A stretch of DNA of 64,000 bases, from positions 930,001-994,000 of the forward strand of contig NZ_BIME01000001.1 in the NCBI RefSeq assembly GCF_004000925.1. The letters are read 5' to 3'. Position numbers and translations under genes: made by a program. A model generated the notes under the pieces. That model had not been told where the DNA came from. It saw nothing but the letters and a program-made list of their open reading frames with translations, and did no database searches. Position 1 is the stretch's first letter, and every line of letters starts with the position of its first letter. Origin of the DNA: Paenibacillus illinoisensis NBRC 15959 (GTDB lineage Bacteria; Bacillota; Bacilli; Paenibacillales; Paenibacillaceae). This document shows, in pieces, positions 43,384 through 52,492 of this stretch.

Positions 43384-44997
43384 CTAGACCGTTCTGGACT
43401 GTTTACGAAACTCCTGCGGCGTAATGCCCGTGCACTTTTTAAACATTTTCGTGAAATGGGAGTAGTTATAATAGCCCACTTTGCCGGCAATATCCGTGAC
43501 CTTTACGGTGGATTCAGATAACAAGGTTTTGGCTTTGTCTACCCGCCGCTGCAATATAAATTCAGAGAGAGACATTCCCTTCTCCTTCCGAAACAGCCGG
43601 GACAGATATGCTGGATTGAAGCCGGCAAACGACGCCAGTTCCTCACGCATCAGATCTTCGCCAATATGATTCTCGATATAAATGCATAGTTGGTCCACAA
43701 TCGTCATCGGACTGTGATCATCCGGATACAGGATCGGAATGGCACGGTCAATCAGATCCATGGACCAAAGTTTTAATTGCGGCAAGGAGCGTGTAACCAT
43801 ACTTTCTTCAGGCTCACGCTCACCAGGGTACAGACTGCGTACGGATACATTTTTCTGATGAAGCAGGGGATAAACCACATGCAGCATGGCATGATAGAAC
43901 AGGCGCAGAATCTCTGGAGATAACTGTTCCTGCGCAGCCAGCAGCTCGAATATTTCTTCCACGCGTTCCCGAAGATCATCCACTTTGCCGGTTTCAAACA
44001 AAATCGACAACTCCGAAAACCAGGGGATTGGCAGAAATCGGTCCTCCGGTTTCTTTCCCTGCTCATCATAAACGAATACTCCCTCAAGCTCTCTGATATT
44101 GCGTCGCTCCATATCCATCAGTTCATTCAGCAAACCCTGCAATTCGGTTACGGCCACGGGTGCACCTACGTAACAGGACAAGCGGCAGTAGAAATACGTC
44201 CCACATTCCCGAATATACAGCTGACAATTCTGTGCCACCTGGCTAGCAACAGGTACAACTCCATCCTGTTCATACGCAAGTACGATATTCAGACCGCTAT
44301 GGTCCTGAAATACTTCTCCTGGCCGATCCCCAAGGATCATCTCCCTCGCTGCATTCCGAAGAGCATATTCCAGCACCTCCTCATCACGCAGATCGAATTC
44401 CCTTACCCATTCCTCTACCGATATGACAATCGGCAGAATACGGGCATGCGGGTCGATCTCCGCACCATAGACCTCGGCCAGCTCCTTCAGCCGTGGCTTG
44501 GTTAGAGTGACGCGCTGGGAAATGGCATCTTTCCAGAACCGCTCCGTCAGCAGTGGTTTGTGGGTTTGCCAGCGCTTGTATACCGACTCATATATTTCAT
44601 TGGTACGCGAACGCTGCTCTCCGGCCTTGAGTTTATCCACGGCCTGCGTAACCACCTTAAGAAGTTGATCAGCTTGGGCAGGTTTTAGCACATAATCGAA
44701 GCTGTTTAACTTGAGCGCTGTCTGAGCATAGTCAAACAGGGCATGACCTGTCAGAAATATCGTCAGAATGCCCGGAGCATGCTTCAATACCCAGCTCTGC
44801 AGATCCAGACCAGTCTCTCCCGGCATTTCAATATCAGAGATCATGATCGAGATGGACTGGCTCTGAAGCACCATTCGTGCCTCTTCGGCATCACCCGCAC
44901 TAAATACCCGATCAATGCCGGCCAAACGCCAATCAATCCCTTCTACCATGGCCTGAAGAGCATAAACCTCATCGTCCACGATTAATAGATTTCGCAT
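43384..44997 (-). CDS. YesN-type response regulator with AraC domain (second importer)
   Basis: The 537-residue regulator has a receiver with LLIVDDE, Asp55 in IMISDIEMPGETG and YVLKPAQADQ, a large middle region, and AraC helix-turn-helix motifs (MREELASFAGFNPAYLSRLF; VTDIAGKVGYYNYSHFTKMF). Its ATG is 4 bp after the kinase stop, with GGGGGAG in the kinase 3' end, so the pair is translationally coupled. It probably activates the permease and binding-protein genes downstream. No site could be deduced with confidence. Confidence 0.95.
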   Translation of the reverse strand: MRNLLIVDDEVYALQAMVEGIDWRLAGIDRVFSAGDAEEARMVLQSQSISIMISDIEMPGETGLDLQSWVLKHAPGILTIFLTGHALFDYAQTALKLNSFDYVLKPAQADQLLKVVTQAVDKLKAGEQRSRTNEIYESVYKRWQTHKPLLTERFWKDAISQRVTLTKPRLKELAEVYGAEIDPHARILPIVISVEEWVREFDLRDEEVLEYALRNAAREMILGDRPGEVFQDHSGLNIVLAYEQDGVVPVASQVAQNCQLYIRECGTYFYCRLSCYVGAPVAVTELQGLLNELMDMERRNIRELEGVFVYDEQGKKPEDRFLPIPWFSELSILFETGKVDDLRERVEEIFELLAAQEQLSPEILRLFYHAMLHVVYPLLHQKNVSVRSLYPGEREPEESMVTRSLPQLKLWSMDLIDRAIPILYPDDHSPMTIVDQLCIYIENHIGEDLMREELASFAGFNPAYLSRLFRKEKGMSLSEFILQRRVDKAKTLLSESTVKVTDIAGKVGYYNYSHFTKMFKKCTGITPQEFRKQSRTV

Positions 44998-45001
44998 CAG
45001 T

Positions 45002-46798
45002 TCAAGCTCCCCCTTCTTCCTCTTCCGTTTGGGCGGGCAGATACAGGATCACTGCCGCTCCACCAGCATTCAGGTTTTGGAACTCCAATTTGGCTGATTC
45101 ATCGTATTTCACTAGCAAACGGTGAGCAACGTTCCAGATCCCGATGTGCTGTCCACTTGGGTCTTCCGCATACTTCCCTCGCTGGAGACGCGCAAGCATG
45201 TCTTGTTCGAAGCCGACACCGTTATCCTCTACTGTAACCCTTAGTGTAGTGTTGTGCTGTATAGCTTCAACCTCAGATTGTGGACTGGATAACGTTTTCG
45301 TTAAGTTGGCTGAGATGCGTATGACAAATGGTTCCGTACGCCGCCTAAATCCATGAATAATTGCATTTTCCACAAAAGGCTGGAGGGTTAAAGGCGGCAG
45401 TACAAAATGACCAAGACCTTCATCCACGTCAAGAGAAAAATCCAATTTGTTCGGGAACCTGAGCTTTTGAATCTCCAGATAGTGACGAATGTGCTCGAGT
45501 TCTTCATCCAGCCGGATAACGCGTTTGCCTGCCCGGAGACTAAACCGGAAATAATCGGCAAGATGTCCGGCCATCTGCTGGACCAGTTCATGTTTTTGCA
45601 GTGAAGCCAGGCTATGAATAATATTCAGGGAATTCAGGTAAAAGTGAGGGTTGATCTGCATCTGAAGCTGCTTGAATTCAGCCTCCCTGGTACGCAGCTG
45701 TTCTTCATAGACGTCGATTTTCAGATGCTGAATCTGGCTGGTCATCTGATTGAAGCTGTGAGTGACGAACTCTAATTCCGATGAAGTCGGCGGATCAAGC
45801 CTCACGTCGAGTTCTCCACGACTGACTCGTCTCATCCCTTTGATTAAAGTATTCATAGGTCGAAACAGCAACTGACGCAGGAAAATCAGGGCCGTGATCA
45901 AAATGACCGCTGCACCAATAGGCAGCAGGCGAATAATCTGCTGAAAGAACGGCAGGTTGCGCAGCATATCTTCTTCCGGCAACAAGACAATATAGTTCAT
46001 GTCGGACATCGCCGAAGGCAAGCCGAGCATCAGGTACTGCCGTTCATCCCCCTTGGATGTAACCTCTGATATGACCTGGTAAGGATTCTCCAAACCGGAG
46101 AGATGTGCTGCAGCCAGCTTAATCTGCGCCAAGCTGAGGGCTGAACCGGACAGCGCTCCCCCATTGCTATCCACGATAACGGCACCTCCCCGTTCACCGG
46201 ATTCAGTGAATTGTTCGGGGTGGTTCAGTGCATTCATATCCACAAGCGCACCAGCGTAGAACTGCTGATTAATTCGGACCGTTTTGACCAGTGCATTCCA
46301 TCCACCACCGCGAACAATGCTCCATTCTGGCCGCTGAGTCTCATCATTCAATTGCGTCATCTGTACAGGCATGCTCTCCCGGACGAGTGACATTTTGATG
46401 TCATAACTGCCCGAAGTCGCCAGCAGCAGATCATCATTTACCGCATCATACAGAAAGAAAGAATCAATCAGATTGTAAAATCCGATATCGGTCATGAATT
46501 TGTTCATGATCCGCTGTTTCGCAATGATATAGTCCCCGCTGCCGTATTTCAGAAAAAAAAGCGAAATAATATCCGGGTCCCGCTCGCCCAGACTGTATAG
46601 GTATCGATTGGTCTCCTGCAGCACTCGCTCATTCTGCTCCACACTCTTCGCCAGATGATTCATGTTGGTTAGGGATACTTTGTCCCTGACGACTCGAATT
46701 GCATAGACATTGTTGTAATACAACAGCAGAAACAGCGGCAGCATGATCAGCGTTAAGCCAACCATGAATTTGAAGCGCAGTGAACGGATAAAGTTCAT
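45002..46798 (-). CDS. YesM-type sensor histidine kinase (second importer)
   Basis: The 598-residue membrane kinase starts at ATG 46798 behind AGGGCGGG; an upstream ATG would add 14 residues without a binding site. TM1 (FMVGLTLIMLPLFLLLYYN), an extracellular sensor of about 250 residues, TM2 (IRLLPIGAAVILITALIFL), HAMP, the His_kinase motif QMQINPHFYLNSLNIIHSLA and the ATPase motifs LQPFVENAIIHGFRRR and VEDNGVGFEQ are all visible. A perfect cre lies 45 bp upstream. It forms a coupled operon with the response regulator. Confidence 0.95.
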   Translation of the reverse strand: MNFIRSLRFKFMVGLTLIMLPLFLLLYYNNVYAIRVVRDKVSLTNMNHLAKSVEQNERVLQETNRYLYSLGERDPDIISLFFLKYGSGDYIIAKQRIMNKFMTDIGFYNLIDSFFLYDAVNDDLLLATSGSYDIKMSLVRESMPVQMTQLNDETQRPEWSIVRGGGWNALVKTVRINQQFYAGALVDMNALNHPEQFTESGERGGAVIVDSNGGALSGSALSLAQIKLAAAHLSGLENPYQVISEVTSKGDERQYLMLGLPSAMSDMNYIVLLPEEDMLRNLPFFQQIIRLLPIGAAVILITALIFLRQLLFRPMNTLIKGMRRVSRGELDVRLDPPTSSELEFVTHSFNQMTSQIQHLKIDVYEEQLRTREAEFKQLQMQINPHFYLNSLNIIHSLASLQKHELVQQMAGHLADYFRFSLRAGKRVIRLDEELEHIRHYLEIQKLRFPNKLDFSLDVDEGLGHFVLPPLTLQPFVENAIIHGFRRRTEPFVIRISANLTKTLSSPQSEVEAIQHNTTLRVTVEDNGVGFEQDMLARLQRGKYAEDPSGQHIGIWNVAHRLLVKYDESAKLEFQNLNAGGAAVILYLPAQTEEEEGGA

Positions 46799-47198
46799 GG
46801 ATTCCCGCCCTCTTATTCTATGTTTTATATGACCATTCACTCTGTAAACGTTATCAAAAACAAAAAACCTACTATTCTGTTTCTATTCCGACCTGCCGTT
46901 AAATTTCCATATTTCTTCCTTAACGGCGGCATGTTCATTGTAATCATGCTTATTACGTGCTGTATATATGATGAAGTGACCTTTCTCTGTCAGCTCTGGT
47001 GACCTGATCACGTCGTTCATTCGATATGTACCGTCTAATCAATTCTCCATTTGCAAAAAAATTCCTGCTGGTTGTCATACTCACACGTTCTACACAAAAA
47101 ATAAAGCCTTCCAGCCCTCCTCTTCTCCATGAACGCCCGGTCCTGACATGCATACGATATATCACGCCTTAGGACTAAGGTGGAAGGAGGTATGCGGT
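46799..47198. other. Divergent intergenic region
   Basis: No gene is supported. It contains the cre at 46843-46856 near the kinase start, AT-rich promoter DNA, and the strong ribosome binding site GGAAGGAGG just before the GTG at 47199. Confidence 0.6.
46843..46856. promoter_or_regulatory. cre upstream of the second kinase/regulator operon
   Basis: TGTAAACGTTATCA matches TGWAANCGNTNWCA at every position. It lies about 45 bp before the kinase start codon, where CcpA would interfere with transcription. Confidence 0.75.
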
Positions 47199-48638
47199 GT
47201 GAATATTCAATTGGTACCGTTACATTATGTATATCTGGCTTTTATCGTGCTCATTGTGGCTGTCATGATACGGCGCCGGGATACGATGATTATCTGTGTT
47301 GCCGGGATTATGACGATTGGATTACTGGCAACAGAGACGTTAAGCGGTGCGGTGTCAGGAATCTTCAATAGTTTTGTATATGCTGCCAAAGAGCTGCTCA
47401 GCACGATCTTTATCATCTCGATCATTGTCGCCATGAGCCGGGTACTGATTCGCACAGGTATTAATGAAGTAATGGTTGCTCCACTAACCCGGTTTATTCG
47501 TTCTCCGCAGGTGGCCTATTGGGGAATTGGACTTATCATGATGACAGTCTCCCTGTTTTTTTGGCCTTCGCCAGCGGTAGCACTGGTCGGGGCAGTTTTG
47601 CTTCCCGTCGCCGTTCGTGTAGGACTTCCCCCCATTGGTGCTGCTATCGCAATGAATCTGTTCGGACATGGTATCGCCCTCTCGGGAGACTATATCATTC
47701 AAGGAGCTCCCAAACTGACGGCAGATGCAGCTGGCCTTCCGGTTACTTCCGTCATGACGGCAAGCATACCGCTGGTCCTCGTGATGGGCGCGGTATCCAC
47801 ACTGACGGCCTTTTGGATGTTACGAAATGAGATGAAAAGTGGCGCCCGCACTCAGATGCGTTCTCCTGTCCCAGGTGAACCTCTAATTGGGGCTTCTTCT
47901 CCTTCCGAATCCTTGCCGGGGGCCGGGGACGTACCCGTACAACAACGTCAAGCGATACCGATACGATTACAAAAGGCATTCGCCATACTTATTCCATTGT
48001 TATTCGCAGTGGATGTGATTCTGATGTTTGTTCTTAAGCTTCAGGGCGGGGACGCTACAGCCTTAATCGGAGGTACCGCCGTACTTATCCTCATCACGGT
48101 CACTCTCGCAGCACATCGGCATGAAGGCCCTGAAGAGACAACGAATTATTTAATTGAAGGCTTTCAGTTCGGCTTCAAAGTATTCGGTCCCGTTATCCCT
48201 ATTGCAGCTTTCTTTTATCTGGGGGACGCAGCCATCACTGAATTGTTTAGTAACCCTCTACCCGATGGATCACATGGTATAGTCAATGATCTTGGTGTTG
48301 CTCTTGCGGGGCTGGTTCCCTTGAATGATACGGTAGGTGCGATCACAATGACCTTGATTGGAGCCGTTACAGGAATGGATGGTTCGGGGTTTTCAGGGAT
48401 ATCCCTGGTGGGGTCCATCGCTTCGATGTTTGCCGGCACAGCAGATTCAGCCCCCGTATTAACAGCACTCGGTCAGGTTGCTGCCATCTGGGTTGGCGGT
48501 GGTACCTTAATCCCTTGGGCTTTAATTCCAGCTGCTGCCATCTGCGGAGTCAATCCATTTGAACTGGCGCGTCGCAACCTGAAGCCTGTACTGCTTGGTT
48601 TAGTGGTTACGACGATCGTCGCCATCTTCTTACTATAA
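47199..48638 (+). CDS. Polytopic membrane protein, ion-transporter/permease-like
   Basis: The 479-residue protein has about eleven hydrophobic segments and a polar, Pro/Ser-rich loop near 220-265 that splits it in two halves. Sequence features such as FWPSPAVALVGAVLLPVAV, MNLFGHGIALSGDYIIQGAP and ALAGLVPLNDTVGAITMTLI, broken helices with polar residues, recall the ion transporter superfamily (Na+/H+ antiporters, DcuC, GntP), but I cannot name a family. I start it at GTG 47199 behind GGAAGGAGG, not at the upstream ATG 47148. It is monocistronic and divergent from the kinase gene. Confidence 0.8.
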   Translation: MNIQLVPLHYVYLAFIVLIVAVMIRRRDTMIICVAGIMTIGLLATETLSGAVSGIFNSFVYAAKELLSTIFIISIIVAMSRVLIRTGINEVMVAPLTRFIRSPQVAYWGIGLIMMTVSLFFWPSPAVALVGAVLLPVAVRVGLPPIGAAIAMNLFGHGIALSGDYIIQGAPKLTADAAGLPVTSVMTASIPLVLVMGAVSTLTAFWMLRNEMKSGARTQMRSPVPGEPLIGASSPSESLPGAGDVPVQQRQAIPIRLQKAFAILIPLLFAVDVILMFVLKLQGGDATALIGGTAVLILITVTLAAHRHEGPEETTNYLIEGFQFGFKVFGPVIPIAAFFYLGDAAITELFSNPLPDGSHGIVNDLGVALAGLVPLNDTVGAITMTLIGAVTGMDGSGFSGISLVGSIASMFAGTADSAPVLTALGQVAAIWVGGGTLIPWALIPAAAICGVNPFELARRNLKPVLLGLVVTTIVAIFLL

Positions 48639-48652
48639 TTAGTGCAAGCTTT

Positions 48653-49249
48653 TTACGTATTTTGAAAAGAAGTTCGCTGCCTGGCCCAGAGCCATAGCTC
48701 GTGCCTGCTCCAATGGGCTAGATGCAGCAGCTCCACATAAGGGTCACCCTGTAACCCCAGCACTGAGGCAAAGGCTGGCTCTGTCTTCAATCCACCCCAT
48801 TTCAGTCGGCGGATCTCGTCGTGACCTTCTGCACCCCAGAGCTGCAGCAGCTCCCATTCGACTAACATGTGAAGGTAGGCATTTTGTTTATTGACCGGCA
48901 ACGATTGGGCGTAAATCTCCAATGGCCAATCCTCAATCTGAAAAGAACAAGTCATGTAGGCACTAGGGATATCCATACCTAGCCCCGTTCCGCGTTGACA
49001 CGAAAAATGCTCCATTCCGCTAAAATGCTGAGTCACTACCATCTCGAACGTGTTCAGATCGCGAACTTCACACAATATATCAAGATCACTGCCAGGAATG
49101 TCTATATCAATGGGTACGGTTCCTGCCGGATAAGGGGTATATGCCTCCAAAATGGAGAACAAACCACTCTGAAGAAGCACCCGGTAAGCATCCCGCTGCC
49201 GTTCGTTCCCGGATGCCAAATGTGCCAAAACCTCAGCAGTTGTCTTCAT
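48653..49249 (-). CDS. DUF4269 family protein
   Basis: The 198-residue protein fits DUF4269, which has a nucleotidyltransferase-like core. IDIDIPGSDLDILCEVRDL (about 47-65) carries the GSDxDxxxE-like acidic pattern of such folds, and NKQNAYLHMLVEWELL and RRLKWGGLKTEPAFA in the C-terminal half are family signatures. The function is unknown. The start overlaps the 3' end area of ywbE (19 bp apart), whose last codons GGAGCGG may serve as ribosome binding site, so the two genes are probably one operon. Confidence 0.85.
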   Translation of the reverse strand: MKTTAEVLAHLASGNERQRDAYRVLLQSGLFSILEAYTPYPAGTVPIDIDIPGSDLDILCEVRDLNTFEMVVTQHFSGMEHFSCQRGTGLGMDIPSAYMTCSFQIEDWPLEIYAQSLPVNKQNAYLHMLVEWELLQLWGAEGHDEIRRLKWGGLKTEPAFASVLGLQGDPYVELLHLAHWSRHELWLWARQRTSFQNT

Positions 49250-49268
49250 GGATTCTGAGGCAGACGAA

Positions 49269-49478
49269 TCATTCCGCCGCTCCTGTAATCACCTGTTTTA
49301 CACGACCAACTTGCCCACTTGTCAGACGAACCTTGATGCCATGGGGATGCGTGGGTGATTTGGTCAGCAAATCCTTGACGATCCCCCTTGTCAGTTTGCC
49401 TGTAGGCTGATCTTGCTTCAGTACGATATCTACTTCCAGACCAGGTTTAATGTTTACTCGTTGTTGTCCGTTCATCAT
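49269..49478 (-). CDS. ywbE: YwbE family small protein
   Basis: This 69-residue protein matches the YwbE family (DUF2196): VNIKPGLEVDIVLKQDQPTG, LTRGIVKDLLTKSPTHPHGI and VRLTSGQVGRVKQVI are its conserved blocks, with a compact beta-barrel appearance. The function is not known. I start at ATG 49478, behind GGAAGGAGAGG, and not at the longer frame start. It precedes DUF4269 in a likely two-gene operon. Confidence 0.88.
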   Translation of the reverse strand: MMNGQQRVNIKPGLEVDIVLKQDQPTGKLTRGIVKDLLTKSPTHPHGIKVRLTSGQVGRVKQVITGAAE

Positions 49479-49604
49479 GCAATCCTCTCCTTCCTCTTGC
49501 AACGTCAATCCATTCAGCTATGTTAGAGCAAAGCTTCATCTATTGTAAATCTTTTGGATTTAAAACAAAAGCCATGCCCGCTGCGTGGAAACGTGCTGCA
49601 CCCT

Positions 49605-50069
49605 TTATTTCGGATCTGAATCCGGAGGAGATGATTTGCTCTTCATGTCCCGCAGAGCGGACCGGTAGACCTCATCGGCACTCTTTTCAATTTCATTAGA
49701 GGTGGACTCGACTGGTTCCTCTTGGGGTTCAGGTGGTTTGCGAAAATGAAGCAGAGCTTGACGGTACTCACTATCATTTCCTTTTGTTTGAGTTTCCTGC
49801 TGCCTGGCTTGGTGGCTCACTTCAATCTTGTTTTCCCGCAATTCCGTTTCCGTCTCTCTTGGTCCAGCCGGTTCCGTATAATCCACCGGGTCTGAAGAAT
49901 CCAGCAATTGCTCATCTGTCTGCTCGTCCCCCTGCAGAAGGACAGGCTCTCGTTCTGTCTCAGCCGTTTGGGCAGCCCTGGCTTCTGCAGCTCTGCGGGT
50001 CGATCTTGAGTTAAAGATCATGAGAAAAATAACCCCTAGTAAAACAATTACGGCCAATATAATCAACAT
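49605..50069 (-). CDS. Single-pass membrane protein with charged cytoplasmic tail
   Basis: I do not recognise this family. The 154-residue protein has one N-terminal membrane segment (MLIILAVIVLLGVIFLMIF), then SRSTRRAAEARAAQ and a long polar tail dominated by Glu, Gln, Asp, Arg and Thr, likely disordered or helical, with a repeated acidic pattern (EREPVLLQGDEQTDEQ). Positive residues after the helix predict an inside tail. The ATG lies 7 bp after AAGGAGG. It diverges from the EmrA-like gene. No partner is evident. Confidence 0.7.
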   Translation of the reverse strand: MLIILAVIVLLGVIFLMIFNSRSTRRAAEARAAQTAETEREPVLLQGDEQTDEQLLDSSDPVDYTEPAGPRETETELRENKIEVSHQARQQETQTKGNDSEYRQALLHFRKPPEPQEEPVESTSNEIEKSADEVYRSALRDMKSKSSPPDSDPK

Positions 50070-50228
50070 CTGAGCATCCTCCTTGTCATCGCCTGTGGCA
50101 ACTTATCAATATATTGGTTCCCCAATCTGCGAATTATATTTCATGTTGTTTCGTATAGAGCAGCAGAGTACCGGGAATGCTCCAAACAGGATTGTCAGCA
50201 GAAGAACATATTAGGAGGAATGATCCAC

Positions 50229-50864
50229 ATGAACTCTCGTGCCATATTGATCAATATCATTGTCATTCTGGTGATTTTGGGGGCAGGTGCCGCAGGCATA
50301 TACTACTACAACCAATCCACCAGCTACGTCAAGACGGATAATGCGTTAGTCACGGGTCAGCCCATATCCATTGCTTCCACCGTTAGCGGCGAACTCCAAA
50401 CGTGGAAAGGCAAAGTAGGTACCTCGTACAATCAAGGGGATACGATCGGGACCGTCTCTGCAGGCGGTAAATCAACTCCAATTACCATGCCTGTTGCCGG
50501 CACCGTTGTCCAGGCGACCGCAGTGGAGAACTCATTGGTTTCTGCCGGTAATCCACTGGCTAGAGCCTATGATTTTAATAACTTGTATGTGACAGCGAAT
50601 GTGGAAGAAACCGTCATCGACAAAATCAAAAGCGGACAAATCGTTGACGTATACATCGATGCATTTCCAGATACCACACTAACAGGCAAAGTAGATCAGA
50701 TTGGGCTTGCTACGGCTTCCTCTTTTTCCCTACTGCCGTCGTCCAATACCAATGCCAATTACACCAAAGTTACGCAGGTTATACCGATTACCATTACGAT
50801 TGAGGGTTACAAAGGTCTGGGTGTTGTCCCTGGCATGAGCGCCACTGTGCGCGTTCATATATAA
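50229..50864 (+). CDS. Short HlyD/EmrA-type efflux adaptor
   Basis: The 211-residue protein has one N-terminal membrane helix (AILINIIVILVILGAGAAGIYYY), then YVKTDNALVTGQPISIASTV, the lipoyl/barrel-sandwich halves around KGKVGTSYNQGDTIGTV and PITMPVAGTVVQATAVENSLV, and the DPR-like VTANVEETVIDKIKSGQ. It lacks the long coiled-coil hairpin of Gram-negative EmrA, as usual for Firmicute versions. It should help the DHA2 pump gene that starts 9 bp later. ATG at 50229 is spaced 10 bp from AGGAGG; ATG at 50220 is too close. Confidence 0.9.
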   Translation: MNSRAILINIIVILVILGAGAAGIYYYNQSTSYVKTDNALVTGQPISIASTVSGELQTWKGKVGTSYNQGDTIGTVSAGGKSTPITMPVAGTVVQATAVENSLVSAGNPLARAYDFNNLYVTANVEETVIDKIKSGQIVDVYIDAFPDTTLTGKVDQIGLATASSFSLLPSSNTNANYTKVTQVIPITITIEGYKGLGVVPGMSATVRVHI

Positions 50865-50873
50865 GGTCTGCCG

Positions 50874-52415
50874 ATGGATAATCAATTGCCGCTCGGAAGA
50901 ACCATTGCCGTCCTGCTGCTCGGCGCCTTTATCGCCATTCTGAATCAGACTCTGCTTAATGTGGCGATCCCCCATCTGATGAATGATTTCAACGTCTCGG
51001 CTACAACAGTGCAATGGCTATCCACTGCCTATTTGCTCGTGAATGGGGTTCTCATCCCCATAACAGCCTATCTGATTGAGTCATTCGGGACCCGTAAACT
51101 GTTCACCACAGCGATGTTGCTGTTTACCGTTGGCTCTGCCATCTGCGCAATCAGTCCGGGATTTACAGTCATGCTGATTGGGCGTATTGTACAGGCCAGT
51201 GGTGCCGGCATTATCATGCCGCTGGTTATGAACGTATTTTTAACCGTATTTCCACCCGAAAAACGGGGAACAGCGATGGGAACCATGGGGATCGCCATGA
51301 TGTTTGCTCCAGCTATTGGTCCTACCCTGTCAGGCTGGATCGTGGAGCATTACACTTGGCGCATTCTGTTCTACATGGTTATCCCGCTGGCTTTGCTTGA
51401 TATCCTGTTTGCTTTTCTCTGGCTGCGAAATGTGTCCAAGCTCAGTTCTCCCAAATTCGATGCGTACGGTGCGCTCTTTTCAACGATCGGATTCGGATTT
51501 CTGCTGTATGGATTCAGCTCTGCCGGCGACAAGGGATGGAGCAGTGCAATTGTACTGTTGACATTGATCATCGGTATTCTGTTCATTACGTTCTTTGTTC
51601 TCAGGGAAACGGCAATGAAGCATCCACTGCTGGAGTTTCGTGTGTTTAAATACGATATTTTTACCATCTCTACATTGGTCAGTGCTACCATCAACATGGC
51701 CCTTTTCGGGGGGATGCTTCTGTTACCCATCTATCTCCAAAATATAAGAGGATTCTCCCCTCTGCAATCGGGTCTCTTGCTGCTGCCAGGTGCACTTCTG
51801 ATGGGGGTTATGTCACCCATATCAGGAGCGCTATTCGATCGGATCGGCTCCCGCCCACTAGCCATTGTAGGCTTGCTGATCACTGCATTCTCTACCTTTG
51901 AGTTCAGCAAATTGACCGGGGAAACGCCTTATGGTCACATTATGATGCTGTATACTCTTCGGAGCTTCGGCATGTCCATGCTGATGATGTCCGTGCAGAC
52001 CGAGGGCCTAAACCAGTTACCCCCTCATCTGACCAGTCACGGTACTGCCATGTCCAACACGATAAGACAGGTAGCTGGCTCGATTGGAACAGCCCTGCTG
52101 ATTACCGTTATGGCTACACGGTCAGGCATTCATTTGGCTGACTACAGCAATACGGTCACGACAACCAATGTGCCCCTAACTGAACAAGTCGGGCTCCTAG
52201 GTTCGCAGATGGCTGCCGTAGCAGGCGTGCCAGCTGAACAGGGTTCTTCACTGGCGTTACAGCAGCTATACGGTATCGCAGTTCAGACCTCGACGATTGA
52301 AGGCATTAACGATGCCTTTATTGTTGCCACCTGGATTTCCATTATTGGTTTGCTCCTGTCGCTGTTTCTGCGGCGGGCAAGAGCCCGCCCTCGTGCGGTG
52401 AAGACAGAACAATAA
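50874..52415 (+). CDS. DHA2 family (EmrB/QacA) drug transporter, 14 TM
   Basis: The 513-residue permease has fourteen predicted helices. QTLLNVAIPHLMNDF and TVQWLSTAYLLVNGVLIPIT form motif D1/TM1-2, GRIVQASGAGIIMPLVMNVF is motif B, and GTAMGTMGIAMMFAPAIGPTL is motif C of 14-TM drug/H+ antiporters. A basic tail (RRARARPRAVK) ends it. It is coupled to the EmrA-like adaptor 9 bp upstream. The substrate is unknown. A strong bidirectional terminator follows. Confidence 0.93.
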   Translation: MDNQLPLGRTIAVLLLGAFIAILNQTLLNVAIPHLMNDFNVSATTVQWLSTAYLLVNGVLIPITAYLIESFGTRKLFTTAMLLFTVGSAICAISPGFTVMLIGRIVQASGAGIIMPLVMNVFLTVFPPEKRGTAMGTMGIAMMFAPAIGPTLSGWIVEHYTWRILFYMVIPLALLDILFAFLWLRNVSKLSSPKFDAYGALFSTIGFGFLLYGFSSAGDKGWSSAIVLLTLIIGILFITFFVLRETAMKHPLLEFRVFKYDIFTISTLVSATINMALFGGMLLLPIYLQNIRGFSPLQSGLLLLPGALLMGVMSPISGALFDRIGSRPLAIVGLLITAFSTFEFSKLTGETPYGHIMMLYTLRSFGMSMLMMSVQTEGLNQLPPHLTSHGTAMSNTIRQVAGSIGTALLITVMATRSGIHLADYSNTVTTTNVPLTEQVGLLGSQMAAVAGVPAEQGSSLALQQLYGIAVQTSTIEGINDAFIVATWISIIGLLLSLFLRRARARPRAVKTEQ

Positions 52416-52432
52416 TCTTATTCCGGAAACAT

Positions 52433-52477
52433 AACAAAAGCCGCCGTCTCTCCTAAGAGAAACCGGCGGCTTTTGTT
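52433..52477. terminator. Bidirectional terminator between pump and deacetylase genes
   Basis: AACAAAAGCCGCCG pairs perfectly with CGGCGGCTTTTGTT; CTCTC/GAGAG extends the upper stem. Confidence 0.95.
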
Positions 52478-52492
52478 ATTATATTAGGAGCG

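Noticed and set aside
43296-46987. Shared GTGACCTTT sequence upstream of the second permease and kinase genes
   Set aside because: GTGACCTTTTCAC at 43296 and GTGACCTTTCTC at 46976 share only about ten bases and lie at inconsistent distances from the genes.
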